The notes under the pieces were generated by a model. The model was not told where the DNA came from. It saw nothing but the letters and a program-made list of their open reading frames with translations, and did no database searches. The position numbers were made by a program, and so were the translations under genes. 64,000 nucleotides of DNA, taken from positions 2,046,001 to 2,110,000 of the forward strand of contig NZ_FQZX01000001.1 in the NCBI RefSeq assembly GCF_900142175.1. The letters are read 5' to 3'. The DNA comes from Maribacter aquivivus. Lineage in GTDB: Bacteria > Bacteroidota > Bacteroidia > Flavobacteriales > Flavobacteriaceae. Shown here piece by piece: positions 17,854-25,776 of this stretch (position 1 is its first letter; each line of letters opens with the position of its first letter).

Positions 17854-17927
17854 GAAAAATACTTTTGATAATAGACAATAACAATGATTTTAATCATTGA
17901 TGTTTTAGCAAGTACATTCTATATTTA
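17854..17927. promoter_or_regulatory. Single box serving two divergent promoters (17826 leftward, 17954 rightward)
   Basis: The box TGATTTTAATCA (17885-17896) is a perfect dyad, extending to AATGATTTTAATCATT. At exactly 23 nt on each side lies a -7: TATTTTTC leftward (17854-17861) and TATATTTA rightward (17920-17927). Centre-to-start distances are 64.5 and 63.5 bp. Confidence 0.82.
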
Positions 17928-17953
17928 AAATTTTCAATTGTGATTTACTGAAA

Positions 17954-18355
17954 ATGGAAAATACATATCAAATTAAGAGTGAGCTTTATAAAAGCCTAGG
18001 CAAATTATTTTACGCGGTTGCCATATGTGATGGCAGTGTTTATTTAAAAGAATGGGATAAAGTTGAAGAAATGGTAAAAAAGTATTGGCGTAAGGTTGAT
18101 GATTTTAAAGATAATAGCGGTACTGCTTTAGCAGATCAAATTGAAGTTGTATTCGATTGGCTTTTAGAATATGAAAAGACTAGCGATGAGTGTTTTGAAG
18201 AATTTAGAGAATTCTATGAAAAAAATCCACAGGTCTTTACTAAAAAAATCAAATCATTGATTAAGAAAACCACTAAAGCAATTGCCAATTCATTGTTGAA
18301 GAAAAATAAATCGGAAAAAAAGATTTTAAAAAGAATTGATTTGTTATTAAAATAG
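17954..18355 (+). CDS. TerB-like small cytoplasmic protein
   Basis: 133 residues, all-helical and Lys/Glu-rich, no signal peptide. Residues about 10-45 (LYKSLGKLFYAVAICDGSVY, then LKEWDKVEEMV) have the TerB/DjlA-like pattern of a buried helix followed by an 'A.aDG.v...E...i' motif, in which acidic residues can bind metal. TerB-type domains occur in tellurite-resistance and general stress contexts. The match is by eye and the domain is short, so this is a family-level suggestion only. It is expressed from the box shared with a USP and converges on the USP ending at 18398. Confidence 0.6.
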   Translation: MENTYQIKSELYKSLGKLFYAVAICDGSVYLKEWDKVEEMVKKYWRKVDDFKDNSGTALADQIEVVFDWLLEYEKTSDECFEEFREFYEKNPQVFTKKIKSLIKKTTKAIANSLLKKNKSEKKILKRIDLLLK

Positions 18356-18397
18356 TACGTGGGTTTAGCGAATATGTTACTTGATATTGTTCTTCAG

Positions 18398-19231
18398 CTA
18401 TTTAGATTTCAAGGTCAATACAGGTAAATTTGCATGGTTGGCTATATCTTCTCCAATGCTTCTACTACCTAAAAGAAAATGGGTAAAAGGTTTTCTACCT
18501 CTTGTTGGTATGGCCAGAATATCGAAATTACCCTTTTTAGAATAGTTCATTAGGCCATGTTCTACGCTATAATCATTGTAGATAGCAACCTCTTGCTCAA
18601 TAGTGTTAGACTTATAAAAGAATTTTGATATTCGCTCTGCTATTTCGGTATTACTGTTAAAATCGTAATATGGCGTATTAATGTAGATTAGATTTAGTTT
18701 GGCAGAAAAACTCGCTGCAAACTCCCTTACATTTTTATAGGCTAAAATGGAACTTTCTTTGAAGTCGCATGCGAATAATATGTTTTCAACTTTAAAATCA
18801 GAATTTGGTGTTTTAACGACAAGAACAGGTACTTCTGATGATCTAACTACTTTTTCAGTGTTGGATCCAACAAAAACATCGCCTAGACCACTGGTACCAT
18901 GTGAGCCCATTACAATAAGGTTAATATGCTGTTCTTGGGCCACGGTATTCAACTCTTTAAAATCTTTATAATTTTGAATAATTTCTCTGACTTTTATATG
19001 TTTTAGATAGGTTTGGTTTAAAAAGGGCTTAAAACGTTTTCTGGCAAGGTCCATGTAATATTTTGCTTCTTCATATTCTTGGGCTTCATCTTTTGCAAGA
19101 ATTGCTTCAGAAATACCCATCATATGCAATACAATAATTTCTGCCTGTACTTGTTTGGCGATTTTCGCTGCAATATGTAAAGCATATTCAGAATGCTTGG
19201 AAAAATCTACTGGGACTAATATTTTTTTCAT
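18398..19231 (-). CDS. Universal stress protein, tandem domain, less diverged
   Basis: 277 residues. Domain 1 is KKILVPVDFSKHSEYALHIA with a classical loop GSHGTSGLGDVFVGSN. Domain 2 keeps more of the fold than in the other USPs (PTRGRKPFTHFLLGSRS), although its first loop glycine is replaced. It belongs to a different subgroup from the seven USPs to its left, being closer to the general Bacteroidota UspA. It follows the hibernation-factor stop by 1 bp, so the two are translationally linked. Confidence 0.9.
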   Translation of the reverse strand: MKKILVPVDFSKHSEYALHIAAKIAKQVQAEIIVLHMMGISEAILAKDEAQEYEEAKYYMDLARKRFKPFLNQTYLKHIKVREIIQNYKDFKELNTVAQEQHINLIVMGSHGTSGLGDVFVGSNTEKVVRSSEVPVLVVKTPNSDFKVENILFACDFKESSILAYKNVREFAASFSAKLNLIYINTPYYDFNSNTEIAERISKFFYKSNTIEQEVAIYNDYSVEHGLMNYSKKGNFDILAIPTRGRKPFTHFLLGSRSIGEDIANHANLPVLTLKSK

Positions 19232-19232
19232 G

Positions 19233-19544
19233 TTATATAGCTTTTTTACGCTGTTGAAATTTTTCTTTACGCTTTCTCAATTGACGGTCAAGATCCCTTA
19301 AAGTATTGGCGGCAGATTTTTCAAAGTTGTTTTCGTTAGATTTTGCAAATATTCTTGGTCCTGGAGCACTAAGTTGTATTTCACAGATTTTATCATTGCC
19401 ATCTGTACTGTTTCCCAATTTGAAAAAAACCTCGGCACGAATGATAAACTGATATTTGTGTTGAAGTTTTTGAAGATTACGGGTTACTATTTCACTTAGC
19501 GAGTTGCTTTCAGGCATATGAAGGTATTGGAAATTAACGGTCAT
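19233..19544 (-). CDS. hpf: Ribosome hibernation promoting factor (short HPF / sigma-54 modulation family)
   Basis: 103 residues, the size of short HPF/RaiA. It has the beta-alpha-beta-beta-beta-alpha layout and ends in a basic helix (LRDLDRQLRKRKEKFQQRKK) that contacts 16S rRNA in the family. It has no long-HPF C-terminal dimerisation domain. The product would dock in the 30S decoding centre and inactivate ribosomes during stress. It is the first gene of an HPF-USP operon with a consensus box promoter. Confidence 0.88.
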   Translation of the reverse strand: MTVNFQYLHMPESNSLSEIVTRNLQKLQHKYQFIIRAEVFFKLGNSTDGNDKICEIQLSAPGPRIFAKSNENNFEKSAANTLRDLDRQLRKRKEKFQQRKKAI

Positions 19545-19566
19545 AAATTAAATTTTTGGTTCTGTT

Positions 19567-19609
19567 CAAAAATATTAATGTCGTTCTTTTCTTAAAATGA
19601 CTTGTGTCA
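19567..19609. promoter_or_regulatory. Box promoter for hpf (leftward), box also 62.5 bp from 19666 (rightward)
   Basis: The box TGACTTGTGTCA (19598-19609) lies 23 nt from a perfect -7, TATTTTTG (19567-19574), on the minus strand; centre to hpf start is 59.5 bp. Rightward the nearest -7-like element, TAATTTTC (19626-19633), is closer than standard, so rightward activation is less certain. Confidence 0.82.
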
Positions 19610-19665
19610 TTTCAGTACCTGATTATAATTTTCAAATTTATGGCTCATTATAAAAACAAACTACT

Positions 19666-20118
19666 ATGGCACTTAATTTTAATAAATATGCAGCAGAGGG
19701 TAATACTTTTTTAAAAGACTATGCCAAAGAAATGAACATGGCAAATGATACAGATAAAGCAGGTAGAATTTTTACAGCAATTATGCATGCGCTTAGAGAT
19801 ATAATACCAATGGAAGAGTCATTACAGTTTATATCTCAATTACCAATGTTTGTAAAAGCCGTCTATGTGAATGGGTGGGCGGTTAAGAAGAATAAACCCA
19901 AAATAAAAAAGATGGAAGATTTCTTAGATTTGGTTCGTTCTCATGATTATCCGGCAGCAACTAATGATTTTGAATACAACAACGATGTAGCTGAACGCTA
20001 TGTAGACACAACCTTTATTTATCTTAGAAAATATATTTCTTTGGGTGAAATGGAAGATTTGAGAGACAATTTGCCTAAGGATTTAAAAAGTATGATCTAC
20101 TTAAATATGATGTTTTAA
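19666..20118 (+). CDS. DUF2267 family protein
   Basis: 150 residues, helical, cytoplasmic. The arrangement 'D.a.rifta.mhaLrd.i..ees.qfisQLPmfvk..yv.gW' at residues 30-70 is the DUF2267 signature. The domain is often found beside stress-regulated genes (USP, BON, Hsp20), but its biochemical role is unknown. Divergent from hpf, with the start 62.5 bp from the shared dyad. Confidence 0.82.
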   Translation: MALNFNKYAAEGNTFLKDYAKEMNMANDTDKAGRIFTAIMHALRDIIPMEESLQFISQLPMFVKAVYVNGWAVKKNKPKIKKMEDFLDLVRSHDYPAATNDFEYNNDVAERYVDTTFIYLRKYISLGEMEDLRDNLPKDLKSMIYLNMMF

Positions 20119-20130
20119 AAGTAATATCAA

Positions 20131-20237
20131 ATTGGCAGTAAATAATAAATTAGAGACCTGTCTAAATTAGTAGTAAACTAAAAAAATAAGATATTAGCAT
20201 ACTATTAATGCGTACTAATTTACTGCTACTGCCAAAT
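20131..20237. repeat. About 107-bp AT-rich segment bounded by near-perfect terminal inverted repeats
   Basis: AATTGGCAGTA (from 20130) is repeated inverted as TACTGCCAAAT (20227-20237) with one mismatch. Inside are further related pieces (AATTAGTAGTAAA and TACTAATTTACTGC). It holds no reading frame. It could be a MITE-like remnant or the end structure of the DUF2267 transcript. No target duplication was obvious. Confidence 0.35.
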
Positions 20238-20300
20238 GAAGCATAAGATATTTTAATAATCAATGAATGCTATTTATTGGAAATAGAATAGGGCAATTAA

Positions 20301-20927
20301 TTACTTTATAACACCTTCTTTTTCCAATTGTAGTATTATTCTTTTAACGTAGTCTTCAATAGTAGAAGTTATGTTATTTGGATCAACAATATCAAATGTA
20401 CCCACCCAAACTAATGATTCGTCATCACTGGTCTTTAAATTGTAAATGGAAGTTTCTATATGAAAAATTTTATAGTTTGAGTAATACTCAGGTGTGTAGT
20501 ATACATTTTGAAAACGATAATAGTAACGACCAAATCGATACCAATTATTACCAATAGTATAATAACCAGAGTTATAATCTTGTTTATCATCTATACCAAC
20601 TACTGCGGTAATTGCAATAGCGTCAAAGCCCTTGTTCAGTAACTCTTTTTTAAGGACATCTATTTCTGATTCATTTTTTTTTGAATCGGTAAATGTCATG
20701 CTGATTTCTTCACTACTTTCAATAGCATTTATACCTCTAAGGTAAAGGGCATTTTTCATTTTCTCCTCAAAAATTTTACGAGCCGTTAAGTTATTCGTCA
20801 TACCAATAACCAACATTTTTTCAGGTTTGAAGACCGTAATTTCGTTGTTTTTCCAACTATCTATAAACCTTGTTGAAGAGCAAGAGGTCAATAGAACAAC
20901 CAGTATTATATAGCCTGCTGTTTTCAT
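20301..20927 (-). CDS. Unknown lipoprotein, 208 residues
   Basis: The signal peptide ends VVLLTSC, a lipobox. The mature part begins SSTRFIDSWKNNEITVFKP and resembles the small Bacteroidota lipoproteins with a nucleoside-recognition-like alpha/beta fold (KMLVIGMTNNLTARKIFEEK, then a 'GFDAIAITAVVGID' strand). A Tyr-rich patch (YYTIGNNWYRFGRYYYRFQN) sits at residues about 125-150. The C-terminal third (FHIETSIYNLKTSDDESLVW) looks like DUF4136-type domains. Function is unknown. It has its own box promoter, and its neighbour 21110 is transcribed away from it under a second box. Confidence 0.7.
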   Translation of the reverse strand: MKTAGYIILVVLLTSCSSTRFIDSWKNNEITVFKPEKMLVIGMTNNLTARKIFEEKMKNALYLRGINAIESSEEISMTFTDSKKNESEIDVLKKELLNKGFDAIAITAVVGIDDKQDYNSGYYTIGNNWYRFGRYYYRFQNVYYTPEYYSNYKIFHIETSIYNLKTSDDESLVWVGTFDIVDPNNITSTIEDYVKRIILQLEKEGVIK

Positions 20928-20950
20928 CTTTTTAGTTTAAAATTTGTAGA

Positions 20951-20993
20951 TAAAACTAGTATGTTAATTAGCATATTAAAATGATGTAAGTCA
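20951..20993 (-). promoter_or_regulatory. Box promoter for the 20927 lipoprotein gene
   Basis: The box TGATGTAAGTCA (20982-20993) lies 23 nt from TAGTTTTA (20951-20958). Centre to start is 60.5 bp. Confidence 0.78.
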
Positions 20994-21043
20994 TACTATA
21001 CTCAATTACATTGGTACAATTGAAGACAAAAACGATGTTCACA

Positions 21044-21086
21044 TGACCAGCATCATTTTTAAATACACTGTAGCGGAATATTTTTG
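21044..21086 (+). promoter_or_regulatory. Box promoter for the 21110 gene
   Basis: The box TGACCAGCATCA (21044-21055), then 23 nt, then a perfect TATTTTTG (21079-21086). Centre to start is 60.5 bp. It is 62 bp from the opposite-facing box at 20982, so each divergent gene here has its own box. Confidence 0.82.
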
Positions 21087-21109
21087 TAAAATCATAAAAC
21101 CCAATTATC

Positions 21110-21748
21110 ATGAAATATTTAATAATAACATTTTTTATAGTAGTTTTTTTCTTACCGGTTACCATAGGCGCACAAGATTTAAAGGATATTGATGAAATTG
21201 CACCTTTTAGTGAAGGTTTTGCAGCTATAAGAAGGGGAGAAGAGTGGGGCTTTATAAATGAAAAGGGAGATTTGGTAATACCTTTTAGAGATGATATTTA
21301 TTGGGATAAAAATGCGGATACATCTAAATTAGATTTATCCGGTGTACGATATCCTATGTTTAAGGAAGGTAGATGTTTAATAAGTGAAATTGTAGAGGAC
21401 GGTATTACAATTGTTGGTTTCATTGACACAGATGGAAAAGTTGTTATAGAACCACAATTTTTAAATATTTATCCATTTAAAGATGGTTACAGCACAGGTG
21501 TCTTATTTGATAAGGCATATAAGGGTGAGAATGAATTTAAACTAAAGATTTATGATTTAAAATTCTTTGATGTATTGGTGGATACTTCTGGTCATATTGA
21601 AGAATATTTTGAAAGACGACATAATATTCAAATGACCAAAAGAAGATACAAATTACCACCCATTATGGCAAAGCGATTAGTGGGTAATCTTGTTGCATTA
21701 CGTAGCGAAGGTGATGGATGGGAAATTCGTAAAATAGAATACAAGTAA
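21110..21748 (+). CDS. Secreted WG-repeat protein
   Basis: 212 residues with a cleavable signal peptide (hydrophobic stretch, then IGAQD). Two WG beta-repeats are clear: EEWGFINEKGDLVIPF near residue 45 and VGFIDTDGKVVIEPQF near residue 105. WG repeats form beta-hairpins in secreted or periplasmic proteins of unknown activity. The preceding promoter is among the best in the window. A flavin-binding lipoprotein gene follows in the same direction. Confidence 0.8.
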   Translation: MKYLIITFFIVVFFLPVTIGAQDLKDIDEIAPFSEGFAAIRRGEEWGFINEKGDLVIPFRDDIYWDKNADTSKLDLSGVRYPMFKEGRCLISEIVEDGITIVGFIDTDGKVVIEPQFLNIYPFKDGYSTGVLFDKAYKGENEFKLKIYDLKFFDVLVDTSGHIEEYFERRHNIQMTKRRYKLPPIMAKRLVGNLVALRSEGDGWEIRKIEYK

Positions 21749-21857
21749 ATATGAATATATTGACCACCGTACATTTGAAATTATATCATCAGTAATTATT
21801 TGAATGCATGTGAATAATTTCCGACCGATAGAAGATAACAATGATAAGTTGAGACAT

Positions 21858-22529
21858 ATGAGAACTAAAATAATTATGCTTTTGCTTGGCTTTCTGTTGC
21901 TTAATTGTAAAGATCAAACATCGGCTATAAAACAAATAGACAATACTAGTGTAACACAAGAAAAAGTAATTACGCCTATTCCTTCCGTAATAAATGATTT
22001 GGGTGAATTTATTGGTATTGCTTTTTCAGACTCCTTAACAGTTGATGATGTTTTTAATTTTAAAAAGATAGATTTAAATAATGTTGTTACCAGTATTGAT
22101 ATGACACAATCGGTACTACTTTATAAGAAAATGACTAAGCGAGAAAAGGCAAGCTCTTTTCCAATTTTTGAAGTTAAGAACACTAATAATGTAATTTTGC
22201 CTGTACAAGGTTTAGGTTTTGGTGGTCCAATCTGGGCAATAGTTTTATTAGATACAAATACATTGGAAATTAAAAATATAGCATTTAACCATTTTGCTGA
22301 AAGCGATGGGTATGGGGCAGCAATGACTCATTCTACTTTTGAAGATGAGTTTATTGGTACAGTTATAAATTTAGAAGATGATACGTTTATGATGCAAAAA
22401 AACTTGGATAGTAGAATTGATGACGGTGTAATTATTGACGGAATATCTGGAGCTACCATGACCAGTGCTGCAGCAATTCAAATGGTGAACGAAGGATTGA
22501 AGCGGTATAAAGAATACCTAAGACCCTAG
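21858..22529 (+). CDS. FMN-binding domain lipoprotein (RnfG/NqrC-like flavin carrier)
   Basis: 223 residues when started at the ATG at 21858, which gives a proper lipoprotein signal (IIMLLLGFLLLNC); the open frame reaches back to 21804. Near the C-terminus is DGISGATMTSAAAIQMVNEG. It contains the S-G-A-T-x-T-S motif whose Thr receives covalently bound FMN in NqrC/RnfG and related proteins. An Apb-type flavin transferase would be required. This suggests a membrane-attached electron carrier facing the periplasm. A near-box TGACCACCGTAC at 21761 has a broken right half, so co-transcription with 21110 is more likely. Confidence 0.82.
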   Translation: MRTKIIMLLLGFLLLNCKDQTSAIKQIDNTSVTQEKVITPIPSVINDLGEFIGIAFSDSLTVDDVFNFKKIDLNNVVTSIDMTQSVLLYKKMTKREKASSFPIFEVKNTNNVILPVQGLGFGGPIWAIVLLDTNTLEIKNIAFNHFAESDGYGAAMTHSTFEDEFIGTVINLEDDTFMMQKNLDSRIDDGVIIDGISGATMTSAAAIQMVNEGLKRYKEYLRP

Positions 22530-22639
22530 AAGTTGTAAAATAGAATAGAATCTTAATTGAAACTATAAATTATAGGTTATCGATTTATTGTTCACCTATA
22601 ACGATGTAAAAGATAAAAAATAGTACCGTTATATTCTCA

Positions 22640-22918
22640 CTATTCAACAGGTTTAAGACCTTTCCATCTTCTTAGATTTGGTAATGTGCTGTGTGCCAAA
22701 ATAGTGGCATCTTCTCTTCGCATTCCTCTTTTTTCTTCAAATGCGATATTCTGTTCTATTTTTTGATCAAGTGTAATACCATGATCTACAAATTTGCCTT
22801 TTACAAAACAAAATCGGCAGTAGTCCGTGTTAACAGTGCTATCTTTATTAGTGCCGAAATCAATTAAATGATGCATAGGCATTCCACAACTTTGACAAAT
22901 ATTAATTGATGGTTTCAT
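22640..22918 (-). CDS. Small zinc-ribbon protein (putative zinc ribbon domain, Zn-ribbon_2 type)
   Basis: 92 residues. Four cysteines in the pattern ICQSCGMPM ... YCRFCFVKGKF (C-x2-C...C-x2-C) form a zinc ribbon, and the 'C..CGMP' start is typical of this small family, common in bacteria as a stand-alone protein. Function unknown. It has a box upstream, somewhat further away than usual. Confidence 0.82.
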   Translation of the reverse strand: MKPSINICQSCGMPMHHLIDFGTNKDSTVNTDYCRFCFVKGKFVDHGITLDQKIEQNIAFEEKRGMRREDATILAHSTLPNLRRWKGLKPVE

Positions 22919-22951
22919 TTCTTTATTTTTACGTTATTACTTTAATAACCA

Positions 22952-22994
22952 ATAAGTTAGTTTCATTAAATAGTTTATTAAATGATTTTGGTCA
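22952..22994 (-). promoter_or_regulatory. Box promoter for the 22918 gene
   Basis: The box TGATTTTGGTCA (22983-22994) with a weak -7, TAACTTAT (22952-22959), at the 23-nt spacing. Centre to start is 70.5 bp. Confidence 0.55.
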
Positions 22995-23000
22995 GGCAGG

Positions 23001-23645
23001 TTATTTTTTTCTTATAACTATCGAGGCGAATAACCCTAAGCCATCAAAAGCTGGGTTACTTGGGTGATTATAACCGAGACCATTAGACAAATGAAATCTG
23101 TTTATTCCGAAAACTATTTGTTTATTATCGTTAAAATGCATTGCTATACCTACACCTGGTCTTGCTGTAAAATTAAGTTTGGTACCCTGGTAAGGAAATC
23201 TTTCAAACGTATAGAGTATACCACCGCCCACATCAATGAATACTTTCATTTTTCCCAAATGTAAAGGATACCATCTTAGTAGAAAGGAAGTGCCAAGGCC
23301 AAAGTTTTCTTGTCTAATTTTTGCTGAATTTTCAAAAGTTCTTACTACTTGAAAACCATTGGTTATAGAGAGGTCTAAAAAACTAGAAATAGTCAAATTT
23401 TTTAATAGCATTGAACCGTAACCGGCCCGTAGAGAATAACATTCTAAAGAAGTATTAAAACCAGATACGTGTTCAAGCCCTAATGAGAAAATTTTTCCGC
23501 CTTTTTCATTAAATTCACTGCTGAAATTATGTTGAGCATTTATTACATGAAAGGATATTAGAAAAGTTATTACCAAAAGAAATTGTTTCGGTATTTTTTG
23601 AATAGTATCACGCTCGTTCTTGGGTATTGCTTTATTTAACTGCAT
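23001..23645 (-). CDS. Outer-membrane acyloxyacyl hydrolase-like protein (PagL family)
   Basis: 214 residues with a signal peptide ending INAQ and a small beta-barrel pattern. The C-terminal NRFHLSNGLGYNHPSNPAFD matches the PagL/lipid A 3-O-deacylase motif, with the catalytic His and Ser in H-x-S-N. PagL removes a 3-hydroxyacyl chain from lipid A at the outer membrane. The first about 20 residues may not belong to the protein, because the start lies inside the ribonucleotide reductase gene (10-bp overlap) and a later Met could be used. Last gene of the pfkB operon. Confidence 0.72.
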   Translation of the reverse strand: MQLNKAIPKNERDTIQKIPKQFLLVITFLISFHVINAQHNFSSEFNEKGGKIFSLGLEHVSGFNTSLECYSLRAGYGSMLLKNLTISSFLDLSITNGFQVVRTFENSAKIRQENFGLGTSFLLRWYPLHLGKMKVFIDVGGGILYTFERFPYQGTKLNFTARPGVGIAMHFNDNKQIVFGINRFHLSNGLGYNHPSNPAFDGLGLFASIVIRKK

Positions 23646-25348
23646 ACATCTTCCTTATTGAATCCGCATAATTGTAAAATTTGATTGTCTCTGCTACCGT
23701 TACGGTAAATAGTAATTCCTTTCAATTTATACTTCCAAGCAGTTTTGTAGATTTCAGATACTTCTTCAAACGTGGTAGTATTCGGTAAGTTTATCGTTTT
23801 TGATACAGCATTATCGGTATATCTTTGAAAAGCTCTTTGATGTAATAAATGATACTTCCATGAAATTTCTAGACTTGTTTTAAAAAGGTTTTTTAGGTGA
23901 GTTGGTATATTTTTCACATGTTGAATACTACCCTTTTCAATAATTTCAGAATGCAGTTGTTCTGACCATAACCCCAAAGATTTCATTTTATCAACGAATG
24001 TTGCATTTATCTCCATTTGGGTGGTATTCTCAAGTATACCAGTTCTTTTGTATGCCAGAGCATAAAGCGGTTCAATAGCGTAAGAGGTGTCTGCTATTAT
24101 TGAGATACTACCTGTTGGGGCTATACTATTGCACGTGGCATTGCGCAAAAGCATATGAGGGGAAAAACTACTTTGTTTCCATGAAGGAAAACAGCCTCTT
24201 TTCTTTGCTAATAATTGTGAGGCATTATAACTTTTTTCATGAATAAACTTCATAACAGTTTCGGCAAGTTCTACTGCTTTATTAGAAGCATAAGGTATCT
24301 CGAGCATAATCAAAAGTTCTGCCCACCCCATAACGCCCAACCCTATTTTTCTATTAGAGAGCGTTATTTCTTGAATCTGTGGTAATACAAAGTAATTACA
24401 ACTTATGACGTTGTCTAAAAACCGAATAGCAATGGTAATGGTTCTTTCAAGCTTTTTCCAATCTATTTCAATATTGGTTGAATTCTGTACTACCATTTTT
24501 TTTAAGTTGATAGAGCCAAGATTGCAACTCTCGTAATTGAATAACGGAACTTCTCCACAGGGGTTGGTACTTTGTATTTTACCTAGTTTATTTAGTGGAT
24601 TGTTTTGATTAATCGTATCTAAAAAAATAAGTCCTGGATCGCCTGTCTTTAAAACTTGTTCTATTATTGAGTCCCAGAGTTTTTTGGCACTCAAGGTTTT
24701 TGAAACCTTATTTGTGCGTGGGTTGACCAATTGCCAATCTTTGTCTTTTTCAAGGGCGTACATAAAATCATTGGTTATACCTACTGAAATATTGAAGTTC
24801 TGTAAACTATGTAAATCAGATTTGGAGGAAATAAATTCTTCAATATCAGAATGGTTTATATTTAAGATGCCCATATTTGCGCCACGTCGTTTACCTGCTT
24901 GTTTAACATATTCCGTTGCAGTATCATATATTTTCATAAAAGAAACAGGACCGGCGGAAGAGCCTTCTGATGAAGAAATTAAATCATCTTTAGGTCTAAT
25001 TTTTGAAAAATTATAGCCTGTGCCACCACCATTATGATGAATTAAAGCAGCATTTTTAAGTGTGGTGAAAATGGCATTAAGATTATCTTCAATTGGTAAT
25101 ACAAAACAGGCACTAAGCTGACCATTTGGTAAACCTGCGTTCATAAGTGTAGGACTATTAGGTAGAAATTCAAGATTACGCATTACCTTATAGAATCTAT
25201 CAAACCATAAATTTTTGTTCACATTTTCTACGGTTGCTATATGTTTAGCAACTCTTTTGAAAAGATCTTCTGGGGTTTCTATTCTATCTGTTTGGCGTAA
25301 ATAACGAGCTTTTAGTATCTGTCGAGCATTTGAACTTAGATCAATCAT
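23636..25348 (-). CDS. nrdJ: Class II (adenosylcobalamin-dependent) ribonucleotide reductase, short NrdZ/NrdJ type
   Basis: 570 residues, shorter than most NrdJ proteins and without an N-terminal ATP-cone. Recognised elements: LPNSPTLMNAGLPNGQLSAC with the first active-site Cys, HHNGGGTGYNFSKIRP, and NPCGEVPL with the catalytic thiyl Cys and Glu (C-x-E). GSINL, APTGSISIIADTS, and a C-terminal Cys pair (LCGFNKEDVCS) for re-reduction follow. Class II enzymes need B12 but no oxygen, so dNTP synthesis can continue in anoxia. It overlaps the DUF302 gene by 4 bp and belongs to the pfkB-DUF302-nrdJ-pagL operon. Loss of the ATP-cone implies no dATP shut-off. Confidence 0.9.
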   Translation of the reverse strand: MIDLSSNARQILKARYLRQTDRIETPEDLFKRVAKHIATVENVNKNLWFDRFYKVMRNLEFLPNSPTLMNAGLPNGQLSACFVLPIEDNLNAIFTTLKNAALIHHNGGGTGYNFSKIRPKDDLISSSEGSSAGPVSFMKIYDTATEYVKQAGKRRGANMGILNINHSDIEEFISSKSDLHSLQNFNISVGITNDFMYALEKDKDWQLVNPRTNKVSKTLSAKKLWDSIIEQVLKTGDPGLIFLDTINQNNPLNKLGKIQSTNPCGEVPLFNYESCNLGSINLKKMVVQNSTNIEIDWKKLERTITIAIRFLDNVISCNYFVLPQIQEITLSNRKIGLGVMGWAELLIMLEIPYASNKAVELAETVMKFIHEKSYNASQLLAKKRGCFPSWKQSSFSPHMLLRNATCNSIAPTGSISIIADTSYAIEPLYALAYKRTGILENTTQMEINATFVDKMKSLGLWSEQLHSEIIEKGSIQHVKNIPTHLKNLFKTSLEISWKYHLLHQRAFQRYTDNAVSKTINLPNTTTFEEVSEIYKTAWKYKLKGITIYRNGSRDNQILQLCGFNKEDVCS

Positions 25349-25776
25349 ACAGAAATATTCTCTATTACTGTTCTTAGTTTTTCGCGTACGGTTTCGGCTA
25401 TTTTTATTAAAGCTTCGTTATTTACGGCTTTCATAGACGCCGCTGGGTCTACTGCGGCAATCTCTATAAAGTTCTGCTCTTTTTCTTGTAAAATAACATT
25501 ACAAGGTAGCATGGTTCCAATTTTATCTTCTGCCTTTAATGCCTCATAAGCCAAAGAAGGGTTACATGCCCCTAATATTTTATAATTATGAAAGTCTACA
25601 TCTAATTTATTTTTAAGTGTGGCTTTCATATCTATTTCAGTAAGCACACCGAAACCTTCTCTTTGCAGAGCATCTTTAGTTTTTAGTAGTGCATTGGCAA
25701 ATGATGAATTCTTTAGTTGCGTTAAAAAATAATAATCCATAATATAATATTTCAAAGGTTTTGTAGTCTTAAGCAT
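25345..25776 (-). CDS. DUF302 family protein
   Basis: 143 residues, cytoplasmic. The pattern 'L..eGFgVLteIDm.atlk.kL.vd...y.iLGaCNPslA..Al..e..iG.mLPCNvil' is the DUF302 signature, including the two conserved cysteines (GACNP and LPCNV). DUF302 proteins are widespread and often accompany sulfur, redox or stress genes; activity is unknown. It overlaps pfkB by 8 bp and nrdJ by 4 bp, so the three are translationally coupled. Confidence 0.88.
   Translation of the reverse strand: MLKTTKPLKYYIMDYYFLTQLKNSSFANALLKTKDALQREGFGVLTEIDMKATLKNKLDVDFHNYKILGACNPSLAYEALKAEDKIGTMLPCNVILQEKEQNFIEIAAVDPAASMKAVNNEALIKIAETVREKLRTVIENISV

Noticed and set aside
21761..21772. TGACCACCGTAC as a possible box for the FMN-binding lipoprotein gene
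   Set aside because: The right half is GTAC instead of RTCA, and the distance to the preferred start (about 91 bp) has no matching -7. Co-transcription with 21110 is simpler.
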